Positions 1-9,011 are shown, counted from the first letter of the stretch. The stretch is DNA of 64,000 nt from Paenibacillus sp. LHD-38 (GCF_031157315.1 NZ_JAVIFU010000002.1:186001-250000), one strand, 5' to 3'. Numbers and translations: made by a program. The notes: generated by a model not told the origin, from the letters alone.

Positions 1-179
1 ATCCGCATACGGAAATCCGCGATTTCCGAAGGAAGAATGTAGACAAGACCGTCTGCTCCGATTCCAAAAAATCGGTTGCAAAGTCGGACAGCCAAATCGG
101 CTGCGTCTGCTGGCAGCTGCTGTTCACCTGCGATTACTACGAAATCATTGCCTAAACCGTTCATTTTTGTAAAATTCAT
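1..179 (-). CDS. dapF: Diaminopimelate epimerase, N-terminal part (runs off the left edge)
   Basis: DapF interconverts LL- and meso-diaminopimelate in lysine and peptidoglycan precursor synthesis in the cytoplasm. Only the first 59 residues are inside the window. They begin MNFTKMNGLGNDF, the family's N-terminal signature, and contain CNRFFGIGADGL, which carries the first of the two catalytic cysteines expected for the family. The ATG at 179 has a good ribosome-binding site (aaggagagg) 8 bases upstream. The C-terminal half and second cysteine lie outside the window. The 120 bases between this gene and the next show no clear terminator. Confidence 0.93.
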   Translation of the reverse strand, partial: MNFTKMNGLGNDFVVIAGEQQLPADAADLAVRLCNRFFGIGADGLVYILPSEIADFRMR

Positions 180-300
180 CTGTTTGCCCTCTCCTTGCTA
201 CATCACTAGGTATGATCTTGTTATTATTTATTCCTAATAGCATACCGCAAAGCAAGGAGAAAGGCTATTCATAATTTGTTCTATCATTTGTATTTTTCTG

Positions 301-3084
301 TTATCTAGCCGCGGTTTGCGGGCCGATCGGCCATTTCGTTTTGGTCTTGTTTTTCTTCGAAGTGCCAAGCACGCTCCCAATCCCCATTAGGAATGTCGGG
401 ATTCCTGCTGCTACAAATACAAGGCACCATTCACGGAAGTTAAGCGGGACCGTTTTGAATATCGGCTGCAATGCTTCAATATAAAGCACGCCGATCATAA
501 GAAGCAGCGACGAAAGCACGGCCAGCACCAAATATTTATTTTGAAACGGATTTCGGTGGAAAATCGAGCGCGAGCTCCTGCAGTCGAATACGTGAATGAG
601 CTGTGCCATGACGAGGGTAGCGAATGCCACCGTCTGAGCTTTCATCAGCTGTGCAGTGCTGCCGGGCGCATCGTGCAGGGTGATCCAGAAAGCCCCGAGC
701 GTACAAACACCGATCAAGATACCGCGGCTAATAATTTTCCAGCCGAGTCTGCGCGAGAAGATGCTTTCCTTCCCAGAGCGCGGTTTTTGCTGCATTAAAT
801 CCTTCTCTGCCTGATCTACGCCGAGTGCCATTGCTGGCAAGCCGTCTGTGACAAGGTTGACCCATAAAATTTGAATCGGAACCAGCGGAAGCGGAAGCCC
901 CGCCATCATTGCCAGGAACATGACGAGTATTTCCCCAACGTTCGACGCCAATAGATAACGGATAAACTTACGAATGTTCTCGTATATGCCTCGTCCTTCT
1001 TCTATTGCGGCCACAATAGTAGAAAAATTGTCATCACTTAGAACAAGCGCGGAGGCTTCCTTCGATACATCCGTACCGGTAATCCCCATAGCGATACCGA
1101 TATCTGCTGCCTTGATCGCGGGAGCGTCATTCACGCCATCACCTGTCATCGCAACGACATGCCCTTGGCGCTGAAGTGCTTTGACAATTCGTAATTTATG
1201 CTCGGGGGATACCCTTGCATACACATAAATATTATCAACGAGCCGGTCAAGCTGTTCATCATCCATAGCCTCAAGCTGTCTGCCGCTCATGGCAATACCG
1301 CCGCGCGGCATAATGCCCAGCTGGCCCGCAATGGCTTCCGCTGTTAATTGATGATCCCCCGTTATCATTACCGTCTTGATCCCCGCACGTCTGCAGGTCG
1401 CAATAGCTTCCTTCACCTCTCGGCGCGGCGGATCGATCATTCCCGTCAAGCCGACAAACACAAGCTGGCATTCCGCATCCGCTTCCGTCTCGCAAGCATC
1501 ACTAGCTCGCAAATCGCGATAAGCAAGTCCGAGCACGCGGAGAGCCGACTGTGCCATAAGCTCGCCTGCCTCGGCGCATTTCCGCTTGAGTGTTGAGGTG
1601 AAAGGCACGACCTTGCCCTCCCAAAGCACGTAGGAGCAGTGGTCCATCAGTAAATCAGGAGCTCCTTTTGTACAAATCAGACGGCCCCCTTGATGAGCCA
1701 CCACAACCGACATCCGCTTACGCTCCGAATCAAATGGAAACTCTTTCTCGCGTTTATATAACGGCTCAAGCGATTTGGCCGAGGAACCAAGCTTGGCAGC
1801 AAGCACTGCCAATGCCCCTTCCGTCGGATCTCCCTTAAGCACCCATTCCTCTTGCACTTCCTTGCTTTTTCGTTTGCCTGTTTCGGCTAATTCCACCTTT
1901 ACGATTTGAGCGTTATTACACAGAGCGCTTACCTGAAGGAGCCGCTTGATCGATTGATCGTGTTTAATATCAAGCGCATTGCCAGCTTCATAAATGGCAC
2001 CCGTCGGATCATAGCCTTCGCCGCTTACCTCAAGCTGCCTGCCGCCAATCCATACATGGGTAACCGTCATTTTGTTTTGCGTCAGCGTGCCCGTTTTGTC
2101 CGAGCAAATAACCGATGCGCAGCCGAGTGTCTCTACGGACGGCAGCTTGCGGACGATTGCTTTTCGTTTAATCATTCGCTGTACGCCAAGCGCGAGTGCG
2201 ATGGTTACAATAGCAGGCAGCCCCTCTGGAATTGCGGCTACTGCCAAGCTGACGCCGGCAAGGAACATGCCGTATGCAGGCTGGCCGTGCATAATTCCGG
2301 CAACGACAACCATAACCGTCAAGCCTATCGCTACCACGATCAAAATTTTTCCAAGCTGCTCTAAACGATGCTGCAGCGGTGTTTCCATCGATTCCGTTTG
2401 TTGAATAAGACCCGCGATTTTGCCCATTTCCGTTTCCATGCCCGTCCGGATGACCACAGCCTTTGCTGTTCCTCTCGTGAGCATCGTGCCCATGAAGCCC
2501 ATATTTCTCTGGTCTCCAAGGGGCAGATCATCCTCCGCGATCGCTGCCGCATGCTTTCCAACGGGTACCGATTCCCCCGTCAAAGCCGATTCCTCAACAT
2601 AACAGCTGTTTGCTTCGAGAAGCCGCACATCTGCCGGTATCCGGTCCCCGCTCTCCAAATAAATAAGATCGCCTGCAACCAGCTCTTTGGCAGGAACGGT
2701 CAACAGCTCTCCGCCCCTGAAAACCTTGGCCGTTGGCGCAGAGAGCTCTTTAAGCGCCCGCAAGGAGCGTTCCGCCCGAAATTCCTGCACGAAGCCGAGG
2801 ACCGCATTAATACAAATAATTGCAACAATCGTAATGGCGTCCAAATATTCGCCCAACAAGCCTGAAATTAAAGTCGCGCCCATTAGTACAAGCACCATAA
2901 AATCTTTAAATTGATTGAGGAACAACAAAATCGGCGAAACGCGTTTGCCCTCCGTCAATTCGTTACGTCCGTTCTTCTCCAGCCGCTGCGCCGCTTCCGA
3001 CGTCGTCAGCCCTTGAACCGGGGAGCTGACTAATTTGTCAACCAGCTCACTTGTCCCCATTTGATGCCATTTCATTTGTTCCAT
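301..3084 (-). CDS. yloB: P-type Ca2+-translocating ATPase, SERCA type
   Basis: A 927-residue membrane pump expected to export Ca2+ at the cost of ATP. The cytoplasmic parts show the actuator motif TGES (Glu about 171), the phosphorylation motif DKTGTLT (Asp about 329), and the hinge motif TGDGVNDAP. Ca2+ ligands known from SERCA are all present: PEGLP in M4, SNVGE in M5 and NLVTDGLP in M6. This supports Ca2+ rather than Na+ or heavy metals. I chose the ATG at 3084 because gggaggg precedes it; the open frame continues 43 codons upstream without another good site. It is divergent from rqcH, the order found in Bacillus (yloA-yloB). In Bacillus the homologue is linked to sporulation and germination. 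Confidence 0.93.
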   Translation of the reverse strand: MEQMKWHQMGTSELVDKLVSSPVQGLTTSEAAQRLEKNGRNELTEGKRVSPILLFLNQFKDFMVLVLMGATLISGLLGEYLDAITIVAIICINAVLGFVQEFRAERSLRALKELSAPTAKVFRGGELLTVPAKELVAGDLIYLESGDRIPADVRLLEANSCYVEESALTGESVPVGKHAAAIAEDDLPLGDQRNMGFMGTMLTRGTAKAVVIRTGMETEMGKIAGLIQQTESMETPLQHRLEQLGKILIVVAIGLTVMVVVAGIMHGQPAYGMFLAGVSLAVAAIPEGLPAIVTIALALGVQRMIKRKAIVRKLPSVETLGCASVICSDKTGTLTQNKMTVTHVWIGGRQLEVSGEGYDPTGAIYEAGNALDIKHDQSIKRLLQVSALCNNAQIVKVELAETGKRKSKEVQEEWVLKGDPTEGALAVLAAKLGSSAKSLEPLYKREKEFPFDSERKRMSVVVAHQGGRLICTKGAPDLLMDHCSYVLWEGKVVPFTSTLKRKCAEAGELMAQSALRVLGLAYRDLRASDACETEADAECQLVFVGLTGMIDPPRREVKEAIATCRRAGIKTVMITGDHQLTAEAIAGQLGIMPRGGIAMSGRQLEAMDDEQLDRLVDNIYVYARVSPEHKLRIVKALQRQGHVVAMTGDGVNDAPAIKAADIGIAMGITGTDVSKEASALVLSDDNFSTIVAAIEEGRGIYENIRKFIRYLLASNVGEILVMFLAMMAGLPLPLVPIQILWVNLVTDGLPAMALGVDQAEKDLMQQKPRSGKESIFSRRLGWKIISRGILIGVCTLGAFWITLHDAPGSTAQLMKAQTVAFATLVMAQLIHVFDCRSSRSIFHRNPFQNKYLVLAVLSSLLLMIGVLYIEALQPIFKTVPLNFREWCLVFVAAGIPTFLMGIGSVLGTSKKNKTKTKWPIGPQTAAR

Positions 3085-3262
3085 GGTATAACTCCCTCCC
3101 GTAATATGCCGAGCCAAGCAGACACGACGCCAGCCCTTCGGACAGCCTTCTAGGGTAAATGTATTCGGACAGCCCATAAAATATCCCTTAAAGGACTTAA
3201 GTTTTTGGCTCAACTATGGCATGATAGAGAAAGACAGACCAAGGAAGCGAGGAACACACACC

Positions 3263-5023
3263 ATGGCATTAGACGGTATCGTCACCCATGCAATTACGCA
3301 AGACCTGCAGCGCTGCGTTGGCGCGCGTATACATAAAATTCATCAGCCTACCAATCATGAACTCATTTTCAGCATTCGGGGCGGCGGCATGCAGGGCAAG
3401 CTGCTTCTATCTGCTAACCCCACCTATCCCCGCGTCCACTGGACAACAGGCACTTACGTCAATCCGATGGAAGCTCCTATGTTCTGCATGCTGCTTCGGA
3501 AGCATTGCGAGGGTGGCGTCATTGAGTCCATTAGACAAATCGGGCGAGAGCGTATTATCCATATCGAAGTCAAGCATCGGGACGAGCTCGGCGATTTGTC
3601 GAACAAAACGATTGTTATCGAGATTATGGGCCGCCACAGCAATATTATTTTGATGGACAAAGCTACTGGGATGATTCTTGACGGTATTCATCATGTTACA
3701 CCTGCCATCAGCAGCCACCGTATCGTATTGCCTGGCAGCAGCTACGCTCCGCCTCCAGAGCAAGGAAAGATTGATCCGCTGGCACTTGATACCGAACAGG
3801 CGTTTTTGAATGCGCTGAGCGATACGGATGAAACTTCGCCTATGCATAAAAGACTAGTTGATAAGTTGAGCGGCTTCAGCCCCTTACTCGCGAAGGAGCT
3901 AGTATACCGCGCACAGGCTGGCGCAGAATCATTAGAAGAAGGCTTACCACAAAGCTTGGAACAGGCATGGAGCAGCTTCTCCAGCTTTATCCAGCAAGTG
4001 AACAGTGAGCAGTACACGCCTATGATCAAAACAAATCCGGACACCGGAAAATCTTTTTTCTCTGTTACGGAGCTTACGCATATCGAGGGTGAAGCCGAAT
4101 TTTTCGCGGATGTCAGCGCTTGTCTTGAAGGCTTTTACGGCAATAAAGCCGAGCGCGATACCGTAAAACAACGTGCAGCAGATCTCATCCGATTCGTTCA
4201 AAATGAGAAAGCAAAAAACATCACAAAAATTAAAAAGCTTGAGGATACGCTCGTAGAAGCCAAGGATGCTGAGAAATACAGAGTACTCGGCGAGCTCCTC
4301 ACCGCTTACATGCATCAAATGAAGCGCGGGGATACTTCCATTGAGCTAATCAACTTTTATGATGAAGAACAAAGTTCGGTTACCATTGAGCTTGATCCGC
4401 ATCTGACGCCTTCAGACAATGCCCAGCGCTATTTCCGGCGTTATACTAAACACAAAAACAGCTTGTCCATCGTCGCTGAGCAGATGGACATCGCACGTAC
4501 TGAAATTCAATATTTTGAATCCTTGCTGCAGCAGGTCGATAACGCTTCTCTTGGCGATATCGGGGAGATTCGTGATGAGCTAGTGGAGCAGGGCTACATG
4601 AAAGAGCGCGGCCGGCGTGGACCAAAAAAGAAAAAAACGCTCAAGCCTTCCTTGCTTTGTTACACATCCTCCGAGGGGGCCACGATCTATGTCGGCAAAA
4701 ACAACACACAAAACGAGTATTTGACGAATCGGCTTGCGTCGCCTTCAGATACATGGCTGCATACAAAGGATATTCCAGGCTCACATGTCGTCATACGGGG
4801 CGGAGACTTTGGAAACGCTACGCTTGAGGAGGCAGCCATGCTTTCTGCCCATTACAGCCAGGCTCGCGATTCCAGCTCCATACCAGTCGATTATACGACC
4901 ATACGACATGTCCGTAAGCCTAGCGGCGCTAAGCCCGGTTTCGTTATCTATGACAACCAGAAAACATTGTATATTACACCGGACGAGCAGCGGATAAAAT
5001 CGCTTGCTTGCGTGATGAAATAG
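3263..5023 (+). CDS. rqcH: RqcH, Rqc2/NEMF-type ribosome quality control factor
   Basis: RqcH binds 50S subunits carrying stalled nascent chains and recruits tRNA-Ala to add degradation-marking alanine tails. The 586-residue protein has an N-terminal NFACT-N domain (MALDGIVTHA, IHKIHQP, EIMGRHSNIIL), a central charged coiled coil (about 290-440), and a C-terminal NFACT-R domain containing WLHTKDIPGSHVVI. A lysine-rich stretch (KKKKT) precedes NFACT-R. The start is the ATG at 3263, after gcgagga; MALDG aligns with family N-termini. The older name, fibronectin-binding protein A-like, is misleading. As I recall the Bacillus protein, the functional Asp-Arg pair of NFACT-N aligns here with Glu96-Arg97. 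The gene ends at a strong shared terminator. Confidence 0.93.
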   Translation: MALDGIVTHAITQDLQRCVGARIHKIHQPTNHELIFSIRGGGMQGKLLLSANPTYPRVHWTTGTYVNPMEAPMFCMLLRKHCEGGVIESIRQIGRERIIHIEVKHRDELGDLSNKTIVIEIMGRHSNIILMDKATGMILDGIHHVTPAISSHRIVLPGSSYAPPPEQGKIDPLALDTEQAFLNALSDTDETSPMHKRLVDKLSGFSPLLAKELVYRAQAGAESLEEGLPQSLEQAWSSFSSFIQQVNSEQYTPMIKTNPDTGKSFFSVTELTHIEGEAEFFADVSACLEGFYGNKAERDTVKQRAADLIRFVQNEKAKNITKIKKLEDTLVEAKDAEKYRVLGELLTAYMHQMKRGDTSIELINFYDEEQSSVTIELDPHLTPSDNAQRYFRRYTKHKNSLSIVAEQMDIARTEIQYFESLLQQVDNASLGDIGEIRDELVEQGYMKERGRRGPKKKKTLKPSLLCYTSSEGATIYVGKNNTQNEYLTNRLASPSDTWLHTKDIPGSHVVIRGGDFGNATLEEAAMLSAHYSQARDSSSIPVDYTTIRHVRKPSGAKPGFVIYDNQKTLYITPDEQRIKSLACVMK

Positions 5024-5058
5024 ACCCGAAGTTTTCTGAAACACTTCTCTCAAAAGCA

Positions 5059-5101
5059 AAAACACGGCTTCTTATTCTTAAGGAATAAGAAGCCGTGTTT
5101 T
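5059..5101. terminator. Bidirectional intrinsic terminator between rqcH and the MerR/B12 gene
   Basis: A perfect 19-bp stem (5059-5077 with 5083-5101) with a 5-nt loop ttaag, A-rich on the left and T-rich on the right. It can end both converging genes. The TAA stop of the minus-strand gene (5078-5080) lies inside the loop. Confidence 0.93.
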
Positions 5102-6049
5102 TATTTTTTCGATGCAGCGCTTGCCATCCCCCGTAACCAGAAACACATGCTCTGCTCCGGACAGTAATCCATCTTCATAAACCGCTCTTCCACCAATAAA
5201 CACTTTAGTCGTTAACTGACTCTCTTGAATCATTCGGTCAAGCTTAAGCAAGAATGCTTGCGCTGACTCCAAACGCTCCGCGGTGGAAAAGCTGAACGTA
5301 AAGGCGGCCGGCTTTACCTCACCCAAACAATCGAAAATCCCTTTTTCTGAAGGCCAGCTCCCGAGGTAGACTACGCGGAAGCCCTCCTGCTGTGCAAAAA
5401 AACCAATGAACAGAATACCGAGCTCATGGCGCTCGCCCGGACCGCATGCCGTCACCAGCAGCGGGCTATCGTTGTTAGGCCGAAACAAGCTGCGAATCGC
5501 TAGCACTTTATCACGAATGAAATGGCTCCCGAAATGCTCTTGGTACTCTGATATGTCTCCACGCTCTAAGCGCTCTCCTAGCTCAACAAGCGTCGGTTCT
5601 AAAATATTTAAAAGAAGATGCTCCAAATGATACATGGTGAGCAGCTGCTCGTAAAATCGCTGCGCATTGCTAAGATCCAAATGCATAAAGCATTGCAGCA
5701 GGTAATCTATCGGCTTGCTCCAATCCGGAGAAACCGGTATATAAAGCTCTTGCTGCCGTCCCGTATGATGCTGTCCAGCAGTATCCCTACTCCCTACATC
5801 CGCTTCCGCGGCAGCTGCTTCAAGGCCGTTTTTCCATTCCAGAACAGCCATTCCGATCGGAACGCCTTCATCAACCTGTCCTTTCAGCCAGAGCAGCGTA
5901 TCGATATCCTGTTTCGAATAACTGCGATAGCCATTCGTCATTCTCTCAGGTTTTACGGCTTCGTATCGCTCTTCCCATTTGCGAATAAGCTGTGTGGATA
6001 CGCCTGTACGCAGAGATGCTTCCTTAATTGTATAAAGCCTAGATGTCAT
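5078..6049 (-). CDS. MerR-family regulator with cobalamin-binding domain (CarH-like)
   Basis: A 323-residue predicted transcription regulator. Residues 5-75 form a MerR winged-helix domain (YTIKEASLRTGVS, IRKWEERY). A helical bundle (about 110-190) and a B12-binding Rossmann domain follow. The lower axial ligand motif E-x-H-x-x-G is intact (Glu206, His208, Gly211), and the EH pair of the helical bundle is present (Glu171-His172). CarH photoreceptors have a Trp ten residues before this pair; here it is Leu161. B12 binding is therefore likely, while classical CarH light sensing is uncertain. The start at 6049 follows ggaggagag and overlaps the end of the PHP gene by 11 bases, so it is the third gene of a coupled operon. 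Its target is unknown. Confidence 0.85.
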   Translation of the reverse strand: MTSRLYTIKEASLRTGVSTQLIRKWEERYEAVKPERMTNGYRSYSKQDIDTLLWLKGQVDEGVPIGMAVLEWKNGLEAAAAEADVGSRDTAGQHHTGRQQELYIPVSPDWSKPIDYLLQCFMHLDLSNAQRFYEQLLTMYHLEHLLLNILEPTLVELGERLERGDISEYQEHFGSHFIRDKVLAIRSLFRPNNDSPLLVTACGPGERHELGILFIGFFAQQEGFRVVYLGSWPSEKGIFDCLGEVKPAAFTFSFSTAERLESAQAFLLKLDRMIQESQLTTKVFIGGRAVYEDGLLSGAEHVFLVTGDGKRCIEKIKTRLLIP

Positions 6050-6926
6050 TCCGAGCTCTCCTCCATGAAGGCAGAAGCGCCTGCAGTACGTCAATACTTA
6101 CCGTACGACTGCCTACTGCACCATGAAAAACAACACCCTGCCGCGAGCCATGAAAATCCGATCCCCCCGTAGCTATCAATTGATAGCTGGCTGCAAGCTC
6201 CGCATATCTGCGCTCTTCCTCTTGTCCATGATCGGAATGATACACCTCAATGCCCTGGGCGCCGTAGCGTATGATCTCTTCCACTAAAGAATCGTTGTTG
6301 TATAATCCAGGATGCGCAATAACGCTTGTGCCTCCAGCTTCCTGAATCCAGTCAATCGCCTCAAACGGGTTCAGCCTTGGTGGATTGACATAAGCCGCGG
6401 CACCCGCAGCTAAATAACGGTCAAAGGCTTCCTTCATATTCGATACGGCACCTTTGTGGATAAGCGCCGCAGCAATATGCGGACGACCGATGCTGACGGC
6501 AGCCGACCTTAATGAATCTATCGTACGGTCTCCATGAGCGGCCGCAAGCACATCATCCATCGTTAGGGATATACCCAGCTCATTCAGCTTGTCGACAATC
6601 ATTTCATTTCGTTGATCTCTTACACCGCGCAAGCTTGCGAGTCTCGAGAGCCATTTTTCGTCGTCGTTATTCGTGTAATAACCTAGAATATGTATATCCG
6701 TACCGGCAGCAACCGTACTCACCTCAACTCCAGGCACAACAATAATACCGAGTTTCTCGCCTTCTAACAGCGCTTCTGCTACTCCCGTGACCGTATCATG
6801 ATCAGTGATCGCAATCGCGGAAAGTCCAGCTTCTTTTGCCAACTTGACGTTATCAGCAGGGCTGTGCATGCCATCCGATGCAGTCGTGTGTGTATGCAGA
6901 TCAGCAAGTCCGTGCGCTAGAGCCAT
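6039..6926 (-). CDS. PHP-domain phosphoesterase (YciV/RNase AM-like)
   Basis: A 295-residue predicted metal-dependent phosphoesterase. All PHP metal-binding motifs are visible: DLHTHTTASDG, ITDHDTV, GVEVST, IAHPG, YHSDHG and GGSDFHG. Characterised relatives in Gram-negatives hydrolyse 3',5'-nucleoside bisphosphates and trim RNA 5' ends; the substrate here is not shown. It overlaps the preceding LysR gene by 10 bases and the following MerR/B12 gene by 11, so the three are probably translated from one message. It lacks polymerase or histidinol-phosphatase features, so DnaE and HisK are unlikely. Confidence 0.87.
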   Translation of the reverse strand: MALAHGLADLHTHTTASDGMHSPADNVKLAKEAGLSAIAITDHDTVTGVAEALLEGEKLGIIVVPGVEVSTVAAGTDIHILGYYTNNDDEKWLSRLASLRGVRDQRNEMIVDKLNELGISLTMDDVLAAAHGDRTIDSLRSAAVSIGRPHIAAALIHKGAVSNMKEAFDRYLAAGAAAYVNPPRLNPFEAIDWIQEAGGTSVIAHPGLYNNDSLVEEIIRYGAQGIEVYHSDHGQEEERRYAELAASYQLIATGGSDFHGSRQGVVFHGAVGSRTVSIDVLQALLPSWRRARNDI

Positions 6927-7828
6927 TGCTGCAAATCCCTCTCTCTCAAAAACGACAAGAATGTTACGGCGGATATCGGCAATATAGCCGATTTCAGATA
7001 GATCGAATAGAACTGCCGCTGGAACTTCGAGTCTGATACCTTGATCATTCTTATTAAATCGAGCGCAACCTCATGCTTAACGGATGAGGACGAGACAAAC
7101 GATATGCCTAAGCCGGCTTCAACAGCCGATTTCACGGCGCCTGTGCTGCCGAGCTCCATGACGATTTTCATAGAAGCAGGATCTATATTTTTATTTCTAA
7201 GCTGCTCCTCCATCACAAGCCTAGTTCCCGAGCCCTGCTCGCGCAGGACGAACGGGAAGGCCATCGCTTCCTCTAAGGTAACAGAAGCACGGTCTGCTAG
7301 CGGATGTGATTTGGATACGATGAGCCTGAGTTCATCGTTCATGACGGCTTCCATATGCATGTCAGGATGGTTAACCGGAGCCTCGATCAATCCAAAATTA
7401 AGCTGATGGTTTAAAATATCTTCCATTATTTGTGATGTATTCATAACTTTCATGCTTATTGAGATATGCGGATATTCCTGCCCGAACGGTCCTAGCAGCC
7501 GCGGTAAAATATACTCCCCTATCGTCAAGCTGGAACCGAGCTGCAATCGGCCCTTTAATTGTTTTGTGAACGCAGACATCGCCTGATCTGTATCTCTGAT
7601 TAAATCGATGCTGCGCTGGGCGTAAGGCATTAATGCCCTTCCCGCTTCCGTCAGCTCGATTCGTTTCGTAGACCGCTGAAGCAGCTTTGTGCCAAAATAA
7701 TCTTCCAACGACTGTACTTGCATCGTTACGGCAGGCTGAGTCATATGTAAAGATTGCGCCGCAGCGGAGAAACTGCCACGTTCTGCAACCGTGCAGAAAA
7801 TGTGAAGCTGATGAAAATTAAGCGCCAT
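6917..7828 (-). CDS. LysR-family transcriptional regulator (CysL-like)
   Basis: A 303-residue regulator with an N-terminal winged helix (MALNFHQLHIFCTVAERGSF, AAQSLHMTQPAVT) and a C-terminal effector-binding domain of the periplasmic-binding-protein fold (about 90-295), including the EQGSGTR loop. Overall appearance is closest to CysL (YwfK) and related regulators, but the target cannot be assigned. The ATG at 7828 is preceded by aaaggatg. It is the first gene of a tightly overlapping three-gene operon, and two of the three products are regulators. Nothing divergent lies immediately next to it to suggest an obvious target, so autoregulation is the default guess. Confidence 0.87.
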   Translation of the reverse strand: MALNFHQLHIFCTVAERGSFSAAAQSLHMTQPAVTMQVQSLEDYFGTKLLQRSTKRIELTEAGRALMPYAQRSIDLIRDTDQAMSAFTKQLKGRLQLGSSLTIGEYILPRLLGPFGQEYPHISISMKVMNTSQIMEDILNHQLNFGLIEAPVNHPDMHMEAVMNDELRLIVSKSHPLADRASVTLEEAMAFPFVLREQGSGTRLVMEEQLRNKNIDPASMKIVMELGSTGAVKSAVEAGLGISFVSSSSVKHEVALDLIRMIKVSDSKFQRQFYSIYLKSAILPISAVTFLSFLRERDLQQWL

Positions 7829-7901
7829 GATCGATCATCCTTTCTTCTGGTGCTTATTATACTACAAACCTTGTACGGATTCTTACAACCTCAACAAAAA
7901 A

Positions 7902-7930
7902 AGCATGCAATCTTTTTTGGATTGCATGCT
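7902..7930 (-). terminator. Intrinsic terminator of the 145-aa hypothetical gene
   Basis: An 11-bp perfect stem (agcatgcaatc with gattgcatgct) with a 7-nt loop. In the minus direction it is followed by a run of seven T, so it ends the gene at 7959-8396. Confidence 0.85.
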
Positions 7931-7958
7931 CAGATACTGTTTATATAGTTATAATGCC

Positions 7959-8396
7959 TTATTTGCGTTTTCTGCTGCTCTTAACGAGAGTCATTCGCCT
8001 AGAATGACGAAGCCATGAATAATAGGACTTTAGGTCTCTAAGCTCAATGGTCTCAGACATTCGTCCAAGGAAGGTTACTATGATCATTTTATGTAAGGGA
8101 ACTCCTGTAATATCCGTTTCCGTCAGTGATTCAGCAAATTCAGCAACAAAGACCAGATCGTCATCAATTAAATAAACATCTTGCTCGTTGCGATAGTACG
8201 GCTCGATGCGTCCCTGCTTTAAGCATTCCCATAGAAATTCAGCAATATCTTCAAACCCGGTTTTCTCACTTTCAATCCGGTCCAGCCAACGGCTTTTGGC
8301 ATGGTTTGTGATGACGATATCCGCTACTTTCTTATCACCTAGATCAATATAAAACGACTCATATGTACTCCATCTTCTCGTCATTTTATCTTTCAC
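7959..8396 (-). CDS. Conserved hypothetical protein, 145 aa
   Basis: I do not recognise a characterised family. The predicted protein is soluble, without signal peptide or membrane segment. It has a mixed composition with a basic C-terminus (SSRKRK). The segment ITNHAKSRWLDRIES followed by alternating strands resembles small RelE-like or DUF4258-type folds only loosely, and I would not assign one. The start is a GTG at 8396, eleven bases after aaggag; an in-frame ATG lies at 8384. It has its own terminator and stands alone between the LysR operon and ylbG. Confidence 0.65.
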   Translation of the reverse strand: MKDKMTRRWSTYESFYIDLGDKKVADIVITNHAKSRWLDRIESEKTGFEDIAEFLWECLKQGRIEPYYRNEQDVYLIDDDLVFVAEFAESLTETDITGVPLHKMIIVTFLGRMSETIELRDLKSYYSWLRHSRRMTLVKSSRKRK

Positions 8397-8529
8397 TGCG
8401 CATCTTACTCCTTCCTAGGACCCAGGGCTTTTATACTATGAATTTAATTCCATTCTATCATGATTGTCCGAGATTACAACAATAAATTAAAGTACGACCA
8501 TTTTTGTAAGTTATTGGATAATTCGTTGT

Positions 8530-8579
8530 AAAAAAAGACACTTCTCGGCGTTAATCGACACGGAGAAGCGTCTTTTTTT
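8530..8579. terminator. Bidirectional terminator downstream of ylbG
   Basis: Two arms, aaaaaaagacacttctc and gagaagcgtcttttttt, enclose a small loop with one wobble in the stem. The T run on the minus-strand transcript places it as the ylbG terminator; it can also stop readthrough from the left. Confidence 0.85.
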
Positions 8580-8636
8580 CATGCGCATATATACGATTAC
8601 GAAATGAAGATAGAAAGTATCAGCCGCTTAACCTGC

Positions 8637-8900
8637 TTACAGGCTGTAAAACCTTGTTTTATCTTCACTGTCTTTGCTGTATTCGGTTTTGATTTCATTG
8701 CGGTACGAACGTTCTATCTTGCGAACGTAAGAAAGCTTACCCATCTGCCGCACAGCCTCTTCAGAGCGTTCCGCATTCATATACATCACGACGTAATGCA
8801 TCTTGCGTGACATATAATGAACCGTCCCGAACCTCTCCAGTGATCGCGCCGCTTTCAAATCACTTACCCATACGATATAACCCGTTCGTTCCGGTAGCAT
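8637..8900 (-). CDS. ylbG: YlbG-family protein (DUF2129)
   Basis: An 87-residue cytoplasmic protein matching the YlbG family: GYIVWVSDLKAARSLERFG, then VHYMSRKMHYVVMYM and VRKIERSYRNEIKTEY. No biochemical role is established for the family. The start at 8900 follows taggaggg; ten additional in-frame codons upstream run into the repeat and are not used. In Bacillus it sits near ylbF as here. Directly before its ribosome-binding site lie two tandem copies of the 38-bp hairpin repeat described separately. Confidence 0.88.
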   Translation of the reverse strand: MLPERTGYIVWVSDLKAARSLERFGTVHYMSRKMHYVVMYMNAERSEEAVRQMGKLSYVRKIERSYRNEIKTEYSKDSEDKTRFYSL

Positions 8901-8915
8901 CTTTTCCCTCCTAAA

Positions 8916-8987
8916 AGGTTTGCTCAACAAACCTGACTCATAAGCCTATGCTGAGGTTTGCTCTGCAAACCTGCTTCGTAAACATGC
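8916..8987 (-). repeat. Two tandem copies of the 38-bp pre-RBS hairpin repeat (ylbG)
   Basis: Hairpins at 8916-8934 and 8954-8972 are spaced exactly 38 bp. Each has 7-bp arms AGGTTTG/CAAACCT and a 5-nt loop. Each is preceded, in the ylbG direction, by a box related to ATGCTTACGAAG. The proximal hairpin ends three bases before the aggagg of ylbG. The same unit occurs at four other loci in this window. Confidence 0.9.
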
Positions 8988-9011
8988 CCTTAACCGTACC
9001 TAGCATCTAAC

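Noticed and set aside
1906..2364. Open frame of 152 codons on the plus strand opposite the Ca2+ ATPase
   Set aside because: It is the antisense of the conserved ATPase domains, shows no recognisable motif and has no ribosome-binding site; the same applies to several other long frames opposite real genes, such as 5618-6172 and 22345-22983.
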